From positions 1 through 53,374 of IMG/VR virus record IMGVR_UViG_3300042890_003727: a stretch of DNA of 53,374 bases; one strand, written 5' to 3'. The translations under genes and the position numbers were made by a program. The notes under the pieces were generated by a model that was not told the origin of the DNA, did not search any database, and saw only the letters and a list, made by a program, of their open reading frames with translations. Numbering within the stretch: the stretch's first letter is position 1; every line of letters begins with the position of its first letter. This DNA comes from a virus. Below are positions 40,313-47,456 of the stretch, one piece after another.

Positions 40313-41850
40313 ATGATCGTGATATTATGCAGCAGGTGCTGTCTGCGGTTGAATGGATTGCCAAACAACGTACTGGGGGCATGATCCAGCGTAAAGCAAC
40401 TGAAGTCATCACCGCACTGCGCGAGAGGCTGGCACAGCCAGAGCAGGAGCCTGTGGCGATTGCCTTGAATACAGGAACAAAGCAAGGTGTGAAGTGGCTG
40501 AAAAACGTAGAGCATGGTGAGAACCTTTACACCACCCCACCCGCAGCACAGCCAGCACAGCATCCGGTAGCGTTTGTAAACGCTGACCACTTGCAAGGCT
40601 TGACATTGGGGCATTACGGATACGCTGAAATTTACACAGATGAATCGCAAGGGCGAGTACCCCTCTACACCACCGCACCTGCAGCACCAATGACTGAGTT
40701 TGAAGAAGCTGTAGCTGCTTGCGACAACACGCTGCATTATGCTATTGACTATTGGCAAGACAGGGCGATGAAGGCAGAGGCACTGCTAACGCAGCCAGAA
40801 CTAACCAACCAATGCGGTGAAACCTGCGAGAGAGCCAAGTTGTGTGCAACCTGTGGGGGAATGCTTTCGCAGCCAGAGAAGCAGGCCGTGGCGATTGATT
40901 GGGACACCAAAACTGATACGCCCATCATGGGCTACACCGCCCCACCCGCAGCACTCACGCAGGAGCCTGTGGCGTGGATGTACCAATGCACCGCAGATAA
41001 CTCAAGGCCGGTGCTTTTACATCAAAAACAAAATTGGGCAGAAAGCGGTACAGGACTTTGGGTGGAATCACCCCTCTACACCACCGCACCTGCAGCAGTG
41101 CAGGAGCCTGTGGCGTATGAGTACGGCGATGAATTGTATTGGCACACAAACCCTGCACTGAACGATTACATCCGAGACAACGGGAAGGCTTTGGTTTATG
41201 CCACCACACCCGCAGCAGCGCAGCGCACATGGGTTGGGCTGACGGATGAGGAAGAAGATGCGGCGTCTTTACGCCCAAGCCATCGAAGCCAAACTCAAGG
41301 AGCTAAACAAATGACAAACAAACTGAACAAAATGTGGGCAGCACTAGCTGCTTATCAACCCCAAGCCGATGCCGCAGGGCATGGAAAATCTTGGGCGCGG
41401 ATGTGCAGTGAGAGGACTGCTGCTTCTGCTGATGCTGCTGCTGATGCTGCTGCTACAGCTTATGATGATGCTGCTGACGCTGCTTATGCTGCTGCTTATG
41501 CTGCTTATGCTGCTAATGCTGCTGCTGCTGAGTGGTCGTGTAAGGCGATTGATCGCATTAACAAAGTGCTCAAAATACAGCCAGCACCCGCAGCACCTGT
41601 GCAGGAGCCTCGCGGGTATCAATGGCTTGATACATCAGTGTTCCGTAAAAAACTGCCGGAAAACGCCGAGCCTGATGCGTGGAATGCCCTCTACACCACA
41701 CCACCCGCAGCACAGCCAGAACGCGATCTGATACGCCGAATGCAGGGGCAGATTGAGAGGCTTCAAGCGGCACTACATACGCTGCCTGACCGTGGACTTT
41801 CCGCGATGGTAGCCGGTCAGTTGCAAGCAGCACCAACAAATAAGCAATGA
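40309..41850 (+). CDS. Modular QEPVA/YTTPPAA repeat protein, probable two-gene fusion
   Basis: A 513-residue frame made of about seven units with QEPVA-type starts and PLYTTPPAAQ-type ends, separated by variable segments; a CERAKLCATCGG zinc-knuckle-like segment lies near residue 180. Base composition is clearly GC-richer than the neighbours and codon use differs, suggesting transfer. Such repeat proteins are known in phages and prophages of Betaproteobacteria; function unknown. The C-terminal third from Met335 looks like a second gene (see internal start at 41311). The centre (residues ~365-405) is Ala-rich from a GCT/GAT repeat tract. Confidence 0.78.
   Translation: MNDRDIMQQVLSAVEWIAKQRTGGMIQRKATEVITALRERLAQPEQEPVAIALNTGTKQGVKWLKNVEHGENLYTTPPAAQPAQHPVAFVNADHLQGLTLGHYGYAEIYTDESQGRVPLYTTAPAAPMTEFEEAVAACDNTLHYAIDYWQDRAMKAEALLTQPELTNQCGETCERAKLCATCGGMLSQPEKQAVAIDWDTKTDTPIMGYTAPPAALTQEPVAWMYQCTADNSRPVLLHQKQNWAESGTGLWVESPLYTTAPAAVQEPVAYEYGDELYWHTNPALNDYIRDNGKALVYATTPAAAQRTWVGLTDEEEDAASLRPSHRSQTQGAKQMTNKLNKMWAALAAYQPQADAAGHGKSWARMCSERTAASADAAADAAATAYDDAADAAYAAAYAAYAANAAAAEWSCKAIDRINKVLKIQPAPAAPVQEPRGYQWLDTSVFRKKLPENAEPDAWNALYTTPPAAQPERDLIRRMQGQIERLQAALHTLPDRGLSAMVAGQLQAAPTNKQ
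41311..41850 (+). other. Internal start: ancestral second gene within the repeat protein
   Basis: ATG 41311 is preceded by CAAGGAGCTAAACAA (good ribosome binding site) and overlaps a TGA (41312-41314) that ends a different frame coding RLYAQAIEAKLKELNK from 41264. That peptide is the usual C-terminus of the upstream repeat family, so the upstream gene probably lost its proper ending by a small frameshift and now reads into this gene. Separate translation from 41311 (179 residues, Ala/Asp/Tyr-rich helix then PAAP repeats) remains likely. Confidence 0.6.
41402..41530 (+). repeat. GCT/GAT/TAT trinucleotide-like tract
   Basis: About 130 bases of GCTGCTGATGCTGCT-type repeats coding Ala, Asp and Tyr. 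Length variation by slippage would keep the reading frame. Confidence 0.85.
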
Positions 41851-42056
41851 TACGCTGGTTAGGTACAATTACTTACCTCATCAGCATGGTTCTTACTTCT
41901 TTAAATATTTATCCAATCAACCTAGTTTTTGGTGCAATCGGTGCTATACTGTGGTGCTTGGCTGGCTTGCAGTACAGAGACAATGCATTGATTGTTGGTG
42001 AAGTTGCATCTAGCGCAATTTATATTTTTGGTTTAATTGCATGGAGTTTAAAATGA
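41847..42056 (+). CDS. Two-helix membrane protein (DUF6552-like pattern)
   Basis: A 69-residue protein with two or three membrane segments (WLGTITYLISMVLTSLNIYPINLVFGAIGAILWCLAGL and AIYIFGLIAWSL). The RWLGT...TSLNIYP...W pattern is common in phage membrane proteins of unknown function. ATGA overlap with the repeat protein. Confidence 0.78.
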   Translation: MIRWLGTITYLISMVLTSLNIYPINLVFGAIGAILWCLAGLQYRDNALIVGEVASSAIYIFGLIAWSLK

Positions 42057-42319
42057 CTGAAATGACTGAAATGACTAAAATGAACGAAAGAATTCAAGAA
42101 CTTGCTGAACGGGCTTTTCATGAAACCGCTTTGTATGGTGGTAAACAAGGTGAGAAAGGTTTTGACCAACGATACAGCGAAAAGTTCGCCGAGCTAATTG
42201 TTGGTCATGCTACGGAATGTGTGCGTGATGTTCTTCGTGATGAAAATTCAGAGTTGAGTTATGCTGCGGCAACACAGGTTCAGAATCGTATTAAAGAGTT
42301 TTTTGGAGTTGAAGAATGA
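42041..42319 (+). CDS. MNERI...FAELIV...FGVEE paralog 1, 92 residues
   Basis: First of eight related small proteins: an MNERIQEL helix, a variable insert, KFAELIVGH, a helix with Cys, and IKEFFGVEE at the end. The most probable start is ATG 42053 or the in-frame MNERI at 42080. The final codons form the junction GGAGTTGAAGAATGA that carries the next gene's ribosome binding site and ATG. Function unknown; helical, probably a small adaptor. Confidence 0.78.
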   Translation: MEFKMTEMTEMTKMNERIQELAERAFHETALYGGKQGEKGFDQRYSEKFAELIVGHATECVRDVLRDENSELSYAAATQVQNRIKEFFGVEE

Positions 42320-42522
42320 ACGAACGAATTAAGAAACTTATTGAACAAGCCACTAGCATTGAGTACGGTGCAGATAATGGTTTTGACCGTGTGACTTTTG
42401 ATAAAGAGAAGTTTGCTGCTTTGGTTATAAAAGAATGCAGTGAGTATCTTTGGCATTATGAACCTGAATGGTATTACACCAAAGAAAACAAAATGTTTGA
42501 ATTTTTCGGAGTTAAAGAATGA
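42316..42522 (+). CDS. MNERI/FGVKE paralog 2, 68 residues
   Basis: MNERIKKLIEQATSIEYG...EKFAALVIKECSEYLW...FEFFGVKE. Same three-block layout as its paralogs, with FAALVIKEC for FAELIVREC. Starts inside the junction repeat at 42305 and ends in the copy at 42508. Confidence 0.78.
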   Translation: MNERIKKLIEQATSIEYGADNGFDRVTFDKEKFAALVIKECSEYLWHYEPEWYYTKENKMFEFFGVKE

Positions 42523-42722
42523 AGATAGAAACAGTAACAATGGATCGTGAATTTCCATTTTGGGTTGTTGCTGAATATAAACCGGGCAAGCGAGTTACTA
42601 AAGATATGATAACTTTTGATACTAACCGTCCGGATGTTCATGTAAACAAGTATGGCGTGGTACTATTCTATAATACTGATACGGCACTGATGTTGTTGGA
42701 AAAAGATTTCGGAGTTGAATAA
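42519..42722 (+). CDS. Small unrelated cassette protein, 67 residues
   Basis: A beta-rich protein (MKIETVTMDREFPFWVVAEYKPGKRVTK) not related to the MNERI family, yet ending DFGVE from the same junction DNA. It shows that the repeat can cap different genes. Confidence 0.75.
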   Translation: MKIETVTMDREFPFWVVAEYKPGKRVTKDMITFDTNRPDVHVNKYGVVLFYNTDTALMLLEKDFGVE

Positions 42723-42859
42723 TGAACGAACTATTAAATCTACTGTTTACCCAGCGTGATCAATTTTCTGCAATAGAATTTGAGTTCTTGGTTAAGTTGA
42801 TTGAAGATGGTACTATTGTTTCTTTTGAAGAACTTGCAGAATATGGAGTTGAAGAATGA
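42722..42859 (+). CDS. Small cassette protein, 45 residues
   Basis: MNELLNLLFTQRDQFSAIEF...EELAEYGVEE, with an MNE start and GVEE end from the junction repeat but a shortened middle lacking FAELIV. It may be a deletion derivative of the MNERI family. Confidence 0.72.
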   Translation: MNELLNLLFTQRDQFSAIEFEFLVKLIEDGTIVSFEELAEYGVEE

Positions 42860-42933
42860 TTTATGTTGTAACTGCTTTCAATGCAATCATTGTGTTGTTT
42901 CTGTTGTACCTATTGGTATTCCATTGTAAATGA
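42856..42933 (+). CDS. 25-residue membrane miniprotein
   Basis: ATG inside the junction repeat (42845) and stop just before another copy. MIYVVTAFNAIIVLFLLYLL is one membrane segment followed by VFHCK. Flanking repeats and ribosome binding site support translation. Confidence 0.6.
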   Translation: MIYVVTAFNAIIVLFLLYLLVFHCK

Positions 42934-42947
42934 GGAGTTGAAGAATA

Positions 42948-43103
42948 ATGTGGCAAATCTATAGAAAGCGACCAGACGGCACTCACTTGGATATCTGTGG
43001 TGAGTACTTTGACACCGAGCAAGAAGCCCAGGAACGTGCCGAGTATCTGGATGATGCATGGTTAGCAATGGGTGATTATCATTGGGTGAAGGAAGTAATA
43101 TGA
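42948..43103 (+). CDS. Small cassette protein, 51 residues
   Basis: ATG follows GGAGTTGAAGAATA. MWQIYRKRPDGTHLDICGEYFDTEQEAQERAEYLDD is a beta-beta-helix pattern frequent in small phage proteins. GC-richer codons than neighbours. Overlaps the next ATG. Confidence 0.72.
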   Translation: MWQIYRKRPDGTHLDICGEYFDTEQEAQERAEYLDDAWLAMGDYHWVKEVI

Positions 43104-43318
43104 ACGAACGAATTAAAGCATTAGCCGTCGAAGCAGACTTCATGCTTTGTGAGGACGATCACTTTTACAGCGAGGGCCATTCACAAAAAATTACCAAACA
43201 ACTACAAAAGCTCGCCGAGTTGATTGTTGGGGAATGTGCTGAAGTTGCTAATGCACATGACTGTAATCATTCTGGCAATGATGGTGCAATTTTGAATTAT
43301 TTCGGAGTTAAAGAATGA
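43100..43318 (+). CDS. MNERI/FGVKE paralog 3, 72 residues
   Basis: MNERIKALAVEADFMLCEDDHFY...LAELIVGECAEVANAHDC...LNYFGVKE. GAAGGAAGTAAT precedes the ATG; an upstream in-frame start at 43082 is inside the previous gene. Confidence 0.78.
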   Translation: MNERIKALAVEADFMLCEDDHFYSEGHSQKITKQLQKLAELIVGECAEVANAHDCNHSGNDGAILNYFGVKE

Positions 43319-43557
43319 AAACAATTTACAAATATACTCTAGATGGGTCGGTGTATATACCACAAGGCTCGACCGTTGTGCAAGTTGGTGTCCAGGATGG
43401 ACTTTACTGCATATGGGCTGCGGTTGATACTGATGCTCCTGTCGAAGAACGGGTTTTTGTTGTAGTCGGCACAGGTAGCGAGTTAAGTGACAATATGGTC
43501 CATGTTGGTACTGTGTTCGAGAATCCATTTGTATGGCATATTATGGAGTTAATATGA
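43315..43557 (+). CDS. Conserved phage protein (KTIYKY family), 80 residues
   Basis: Recognisable small beta protein: MKTIYKYTLDG, VQVGVQDGLYCIWAAVDTDAP, FVVVGTGSEL, HVGTVF. Widespread in phages, function unknown (DUF7352-like). Sits between two MNERI paralogs and starts in a junction repeat. Confidence 0.82.
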   Translation: MKTIYKYTLDGSVYIPQGSTVVQVGVQDGLYCIWAAVDTDAPVEERVFVVVGTGSELSDNMVHVGTVFENPFVWHIMELI

Positions 43558-43784
43558 ACGAACGAATTAAAGAACTGGTTGAGCAGGCTACTCCAAGACC
43601 TTACCGATCACAAGGCTTCGGTGGGGAACCGACACACATCTATCCAGGAACCCTTGACCAAGTAAAGTTCGCTGAGTTGATTGTTAGGGAATGTGTTGAG
43701 ATTTGTGATAATACAATTAGTGATTTGGATGGTTGGTATGCTGCTTGTAAACAGATTAGGGAACATTTCGGAGTTGAATCATGA
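43554..43784 (+). CDS. MNERI/FGVES paralog 4, 76 residues
   Basis: MNERIKELVEQATPRPYRSQG...VKFAELIVRECVEICDNT...IREHFGVES, the clearest family member. Junction repeat on both sides. Confidence 0.8.
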   Translation: MNERIKELVEQATPRPYRSQGFGGEPTHIYPGTLDQVKFAELIVRECVEICDNTISDLDGWYAACKQIREHFGVES

Positions 43785-44002
43785 ACATAGATAAAAGCGC
43801 AATATTCTCGCAATGTGTCTACGATGTAGATAATCGGTATGTTGATTTAAGGATTGAGCCTACCTTTGGTGATTCGTTCATGCTTATTATGACGGATGCA
43901 TCCGATGAGGAAGAATCCAACACCGAGATTGAACTCTTTCTCACAAAAGAAAATTTAAAAATTATAATTGACCGTTTGACTGAGGTTTTGAATAATGAAT
44001 GA
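43781..44002 (+). CDS. Small acidic cassette protein, 73 residues
   Basis: MNIDKSAIFSQCVYDVDNRYVDLRI..., beta-rich then a helix (KENLKIIIDRLTEVLNNE). Coupled to the upstream gene via ATGA in the junction repeat. Function unknown. Confidence 0.73.
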   Translation: MNIDKSAIFSQCVYDVDNRYVDLRIEPTFGDSFMLIMTDASDEEESNTEIELFLTKENLKIIIDRLTEVLNNE

Positions 44003-44315
44003 AATAATTAAAGAACTTGCAAATCAATGCGGATTTAGAAGTAATCCTGATATATATGATCGTAATCAATCATTTGATATTCCAAAGTTTGCTGAGTTAA
44101 TTGTTCAGGAATGTATCGGCATCGTTAAGCAAAGATGGATTAATCCTGACGAAGATGTAATCGCCGAAGAAATTAAACAACATTTCGGAGTTGAAGAACT
44201 GAAAAAAGTTGCACCTAAGTCTAGATGTAGTGTATGTGGTACAACTGAAAATGTAAAGTATATGGGCGGCTATCAACCTTACCTATGTGATTCAGAAGAT
44301 TGTATTCCGTTTTAA
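43995..44315 (+). CDS. MNERI paralog 5 fused to a zinc-ribbon tail, 106 residues
   Basis: MNEIIKELANQCGFRS...PKFAELIVQECIGIV...IKQHFGVEE reads on into LKKVAPKSRCSVCGTTENVKYMGG...LCDSEDC, a four-cysteine zinc-ribbon-like tail. The junction GAATGA is changed to GAACTGA, one extra base that removes the stop. A further junction copy follows the gene at 44316. Confidence 0.8.
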   Translation: MNEIIKELANQCGFRSNPDIYDRNQSFDIPKFAELIVQECIGIVKQRWINPDEDVIAEEIKQHFGVEELKKVAPKSRCSVCGTTENVKYMGGYQPYLCDSEDCIPF

Positions 44316-44350
44316 GGAGTTGAAGAATAACCACACAACTTAGTCAACTA

Positions 44351-44380
44351 TTGTTTTTTCTTAAAAAACTGTGCTATACT
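44351..44380 (+). promoter_or_regulatory. Promoter with GCAACAAGGAG leader
   Basis: TTGTTT (44351-44356), 18-base spacer, GTGC-TATACT (44375-44380), leader CATCATCGCAACAAGGAG. Rightward promoter family. Confidence 0.75.
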
Positions 44381-44406
44381 TGCATCATCGCAACAAGGAG
44401 AGCATC

Positions 44407-44601
44407 ATGGGATACAAAGTAATCGCAGACAAGACAGAGATGGACATCATGCGCGTGAAGTACAGCCAGCGAGAAGGTCTTGAAGGACCATTTAACTTCT
44501 ACGGTAGGGTTCTTTACTACGACAACAAAGAAGGTCAGTACTACGATCCTACTACGGATTTCTACGTAGAACAAAGTGAAATGAATGAGCTTCTTAAGTA
44601 A
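44407..44601 (+). CDS. Small protein, 64 residues
   Basis: MGYKVIADKTEMDIMRVKYSQREG... chosen at ATG 44407 after AAGGAGAGCATC; the longer frame begins inside the promoter. Aromatic (FNFYGRVLYYDNKEGQYYDP), function unknown. Confidence 0.75.
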   Translation: MGYKVIADKTEMDIMRVKYSQREGLEGPFNFYGRVLYYDNKEGQYYDPTTDFYVEQSEMNELLK

Positions 44602-44610
44602 GGAAATGAA

Positions 44611-45000
44611 ATGCCTAAACTCCTGATAAAAACACAAATTTATGAAAACTACGGTTATCGCTGGAAAGCCAAAGGTGATTCTGATTATGTAATTAAGAAT
44701 TTTGATTTTAGCGCCAATGAAACTAATTTAATTGTAAGTAAGATTCGTTCAAGGATTGAATACAGCAATGATTCTTTTATTGAAAAGATTATTGACTGGA
44801 AAATAGTTCCTGATGAGTATCTTACTGAGTTTGAACAAAGTCAGTTGGATTATGAAGGCTTTATTAAATATAGTCCTGTGGAGTTGTTCCTTGATAATTT
44901 AGGGTATTTCACAGAAGATTGGGAACCTTCAGATGAATGGTTCAGGGAGCAAGCTGGATACAATAACCCTAAAAATCACTCAGGTATTGTTTTTCCTTAA
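44611..45000 (+). CDS. Conserved phage hypothetical protein, 129 residues
   Basis: MPKLLIKTQIYENYGYRWKAKGDSDYVIKNFD..., a phage family with WKAKGDSDY near the N-terminus; C-terminal half acidic with ELFLDNLGYFTEDWEP. AAGGAAATGAA precedes the ATG. Function unknown. Confidence 0.78.
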   Translation: MPKLLIKTQIYENYGYRWKAKGDSDYVIKNFDFSANETNLIVSKIRSRIEYSNDSFIEKIIDWKIVPDEYLTEFEQSQLDYEGFIKYSPVELFLDNLGYFTEDWEPSDEWFREQAGYNNPKNHSGIVFP

Positions 45001-45015
45001 AAATCCTGCTACAAT
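44987..45015 (+). promoter_or_regulatory. Promoter with CATCAACACAGAAGG leader
   Basis: TTGTTT (44987-44992), 17-base spacer, CTGC-TACAAT (45010-45015). The -35 lies in the end of the upstream gene. Rightward promoter family. Confidence 0.72.
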
Positions 45016-45042
45016 GACTGCTCATCAACACAGAAGGTCTTC

Positions 45043-45246
45043 ATGATAAAATACTACAGTGAAAAAGTTCGCAAGGTAAAGGAAGGTAGCATCATTACAA
45101 TCCAAATCTTGAAGAATGAAGAGTGGGTTAAGTACTGGTCAACTGATGAAAGGAGCAATGATTATGCTTATTCAGAATCTACCAAAGTAGCAAGTAACTT
45201 GATATCAACAATGAGTTCCGTTAATTCAGCTAATAAACAAAACTAA
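45043..45246 (+). CDS. Small basic protein, 67 residues
   Basis: MIKYYSEKVRKVKEGSIITIQILKNEEWVKYW..., beta-rich N-terminus with a Ser-rich tail. AGAAGGTCTTC precedes the ATG. Function unknown. Confidence 0.7.
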   Translation: MIKYYSEKVRKVKEGSIITIQILKNEEWVKYWSTDERSNDYAYSESTKVASNLISTMSSVNSANKQN

Positions 45247-45258
45247 GATTGGTTTATA

Positions 45259-45711
45259 ATGAAAATTAAAGTTAACCTAATTGATCCTATCTCTGCAGGT
45301 AAATTCTCTGAAGAAGAGAACAGGGATTGCTCTGTACGTGCATTGGCAAATGCTGCTGATATTGATTATGATGAAGCTCATGATTTACTTGCTTATCATG
45401 GAAGACCTGATAAAAGAGGTGTTGATCATAAAACACTTATGAGTGCTTATAGAGATGCAGGGTTTACTAAGATTAAAACTTTTGGTACTACCAAGATGGC
45501 TTGGCATTTTAACTTTAATTACAAAGATATTATTGAATCAAAAGAAAAAGGTATTACGCTGGATAACTTCTGCAAGAAATACAACAAAGGAAGATTTATT
45601 GTTGTATACGCTGGGCATGCTCTTGCTGTTGTCAATGGTAGCATAATTGACAAATTTTCAAATCTTGCCAACAAGCGCGTGACTGTAGCTTTTGCTAAAA
45701 GTTGGAAATAA
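45259..45711 (+). CDS. Putative papain-like cysteine peptidase
   Basis: A 150-residue protein with Cys24 (NRDCSVRALANA) at the start of a helix, His120 (YAGHALAVVNG) and Asp131 (SIID), the Cys-His-Asp order and spacing of small papain/C39-like peptidases found in phages. Whether it is active is unknown; a role in modifying a host protein is possible. Confidence 0.65.
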   Translation: MKIKVNLIDPISAGKFSEEENRDCSVRALANAADIDYDEAHDLLAYHGRPDKRGVDHKTLMSAYRDAGFTKIKTFGTTKMAWHFNFNYKDIIESKEKGITLDNFCKKYNKGRFIVVYAGHALAVVNGSIIDKFSNLANKRVTVAFAKSWK

Positions 45712-45754
45712 CCCTTCGGTTTAGTCAACTACAGGCACAACGTAATTTTTCTGC

Positions 45755-45760
45755 TATAAT
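45755..45760 (+). promoter_or_regulatory. Promoter with TTCAACAACTTCAAAGG leader
   Basis: CTGC-TATAAT extended -10 with a weak -35 region; leader CTTCAACAACTTCAAAGG. Rightward promoter family. Confidence 0.7.
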
Positions 45761-45792
45761 TTAACCTTCAACAACTTCAAAGGAATTTAAAA

Positions 45793-46059
45793 ATGATTTA
45801 CTCCAAGTCCCTCGCTAGCATCATCGACAACAGCAATGGCAAAATGCTCACCGTTACGTTCATCAAGAAAGACGGTACTGAGCGAGTTCTAAACGGTCGT
45901 ATTGGTGTAACAAAGTACATCAAAGGTGCTGGCACTAAAAATAAACCAGATGAGTTCATCAGCATTTATGATGTTCAAGCAAAAGGATATCGAAGTGTAA
46001 ATCGCAGCACTATTGTTGCTGTTCGATCTGCAGGTATTGAAGCTTTTGCTGTGAGGTAA
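45793..46059 (+). CDS. SH3-like beta-barrel protein, 88 residues
   Basis: MLTVTFIKKDGTERVLNGRIGVTKYIKGAG...FISIYDVQAKGYRSVNRSTIVAVRSAG matches a common phage family described as SH3 beta-barrel proteins, of unknown function. Own promoter and AAAGGAATTTAAAA ribosome binding site suggest strong early expression. Confidence 0.8.
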   Translation: MIYSKSLASIIDNSNGKMLTVTFIKKDGTERVLNGRIGVTKYIKGAGTKNKPDEFISIYDVQAKGYRSVNRSTIVAVRSAGIEAFAVR

Positions 46060-46065
46060 TAAAGC

Positions 46066-46287
46066 ATGAGTCGAAGCATTATTCAAATGGCGCTGGATGC
46101 TGGGTTTGAATCCAACTCCTTGGGAATGACTTACACAAGTGGGAGGCTTTCCGACTTGCTTGAATGCTTTGCTGCGCTTATCCGTGCAGATGAGCGATAT
46201 CAAGCTCAGGAGCGCGTGGTTGACTTGTTTGCAGATATGGAAGACCCTTATTTACCAGACATTGTTGCTGCGATTATGGGGAAATAA
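46066..46287 (+). CDS. Small helical protein, 73 residues
   Basis: MSRSIIQMALDAGFESNSLGMTYTSGRLSDLLECFAALIRADERYQAQERV. The xxAxxAGF...LxxFAALIRADER layout is similar to the MNERI family core but without the junction ending. Function unknown. Confidence 0.73.
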   Translation: MSRSIIQMALDAGFESNSLGMTYTSGRLSDLLECFAALIRADERYQAQERVVDLFADMEDPYLPDIVAAIMGK

Positions 46288-46334
46288 TGTCTGACTTTTT
46301 TACTCAGGTTATTTTCCTTCTTTGTAATTTGTGC

Positions 46335-46340
46335 TACAAT
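46335..46340 (+). promoter_or_regulatory. Promoter with CCAAACAACAGGAG leader
   Basis: GTGC-TACAAT extended -10; -35 poor. Leader TTTTCCAAACAACAGGAG. Rightward promoter family. Confidence 0.7.
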
Positions 46341-46367
46341 AAGTTTTCCAAACAACAGGAGTCACTG

Positions 46368-46721
46368 ATGCTAGAACTTCAAGAAATTTATATGCAAGCG
46401 GTTAATGCTGGTCTTAAAGCAGTATCTGAACTGGAAGTACAACCAATGGTAGTTATTGATGAAGATAGGAAATTTTCTTATTTTGTTTCAGATGGAGCAT
46501 GTGGATTTGCATGGATTCAGATTAAGCCAGCAAATAGCAAGTTTGTAAAATATTTGAAAGAGCAAGGTATTGGCAGGAAGTCAATATATGAAGCAGGTTA
46601 TAGAATCGGTGTATCTGAATTTAATCAAAGCTTGCAGAAGAAAGAAGCTTATGCTAATGCATTTGCTGAAGTACTTCAAAAGCACGGCATCAATGCTGTT
46701 TCTAACTCACGCATGGATTAA
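46368..46721 (+). CDS. Conserved phage hypothetical protein, 117 residues
   Basis: Starts MLELQEIYMQAVNAGLKAVSELE after CAGGAGTCACTG; the longer open frame to 46287 runs through the promoter. The block FVSDGACGFAWIQIKPANSKFVKYLKEQGIG and the final SRMD are typical of a phage family of unknown function. Confidence 0.8.
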   Translation: MLELQEIYMQAVNAGLKAVSELEVQPMVVIDEDRKFSYFVSDGACGFAWIQIKPANSKFVKYLKEQGIGRKSIYEAGYRIGVSEFNQSLQKKEAYANAFAEVLQKHGINAVSNSRMD

Positions 46722-46723
46722 TT

Positions 46724-46936
46724 ATGAATAAAATAATTCAAGAACTGATCCAGCAGTCAATGGTTGAATATCAATTTCAGAATCGTTTTAGTCCAGAGAA
46801 GTTTGCCGAATTAATTGTGCGTGAATGTGCTAGAATTGTCAGTAATACTAACTTGGAAGATGTTGATGGTGGAGATAGTGCTGTGCTAGGGGCCGCCCGA
46901 GAACAGATTTTAGAACATTTCGGAGTTGAAGAATGA
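46724..46936 (+). CDS. MNERI/FGVEE paralog 6, 70 residues
   Basis: MNKIIQELIQQSMVEYQF...EKFAELIVRECARIVSNT...ILEHFGVEE. Ends in the junction repeat at 46922. Confidence 0.8.
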   Translation: MNKIIQELIQQSMVEYQFQNRFSPEKFAELIVRECARIVSNTNLEDVDGGDSAVLGAAREQILEHFGVEE

Positions 46937-47079
46937 AATTCAAATTTGAAATGAGCGATGCTTGGGACGACGACTACATCATCGTCATAGAAGCCAAAAC
47001 TGAGAAAGAAGCGTGGCACATTGCCACGATGATCGATGACGATGCGGTGCCAGATAAACTACTCGGAGTTGAAGAATGA
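46933..47079 (+). CDS. Small acidic cassette protein, 48 residues
   Basis: MKFKFEMSDAWDDDYIIVIEAKTEKEAWHIATMIDDD...LLGVEE, beta-beta-helix with a GVEE end from the junction repeat. ATG also lies in a junction copy. Confidence 0.75.
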   Translation: MKFKFEMSDAWDDDYIIVIEAKTEKEAWHIATMIDDDAVPDKLLGVEE

Positions 47080-47282
47080 ACGAACGAATTCGAGAGCTTC
47101 TGTTACAGGCTACCACCCTTAACGGCCCATTCATAAGGTTTAAAGTTGACCAAGAGAAATTCGCCGAGTTGATTGTTAGGGAATGCGCTGGAGTATGTGA
47201 AGACTATCGTGGTACTGAGTGGGGTAAAGCTGCTGAGTGCATTGGTGACAGCATTAAAGAGCATTTTGGAGTTGAAGAATGA
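47076..47282 (+). CDS. MNERI/FGVEE paralog 7, 68 residues
   Basis: MNERIRELLLQATTLNG...EKFAELIVRECAGVCEDY...IKEHFGVEE, bounded by exact junction copies at 47065 and 47268. Confidence 0.8.
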   Translation: MNERIRELLLQATTLNGPFIRFKVDQEKFAELIVRECAGVCEDYRGTEWGKAAECIGDSIKEHFGVEE

Positions 47283-47446
47283 AATTGATTTTATCATTAT
47301 TTACAACATACATTGTAGCATTCACAGTTACTTATGGGCATTCCTATCATCAAGTTGGTTCAGCACTTGCTGTACACAAAGCGATTGGAGCATTCATTTC
47401 ATCAATGTTCTGGCCTCTTTATTGGTCTGTTCAAGTATGGAAATAG
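47279..47446 (+). CDS. Small membrane protein, 55 residues
   Basis: ATG in the junction repeat. MKLILSLFTTYIVAFTVTYGH and IGAFISSMFWPLYWSVQ are two membrane segments. Followed by another junction-like repeat (47446). Function unknown. Confidence 0.7.
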   Translation: MKLILSLFTTYIVAFTVTYGHSYHQVGSALAVHKAIGAFISSMFWPLYWSVQVWK

Positions 47447-47456
47447 GAGTTAAAAA

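Noticed and set aside
40288-41839. Several minus-strand frames opposite the repeat protein
   Set aside because: They arise from GC-rich repeat codons (PAAP, QEPVA) read backwards and lack start signals.
41936-41955. Promoter TGC-TATACT inside the membrane protein gene
   Set aside because: It matches the extended -10 family but has no CAACAACAGGAG leader or gene start after it, so it is likely chance.
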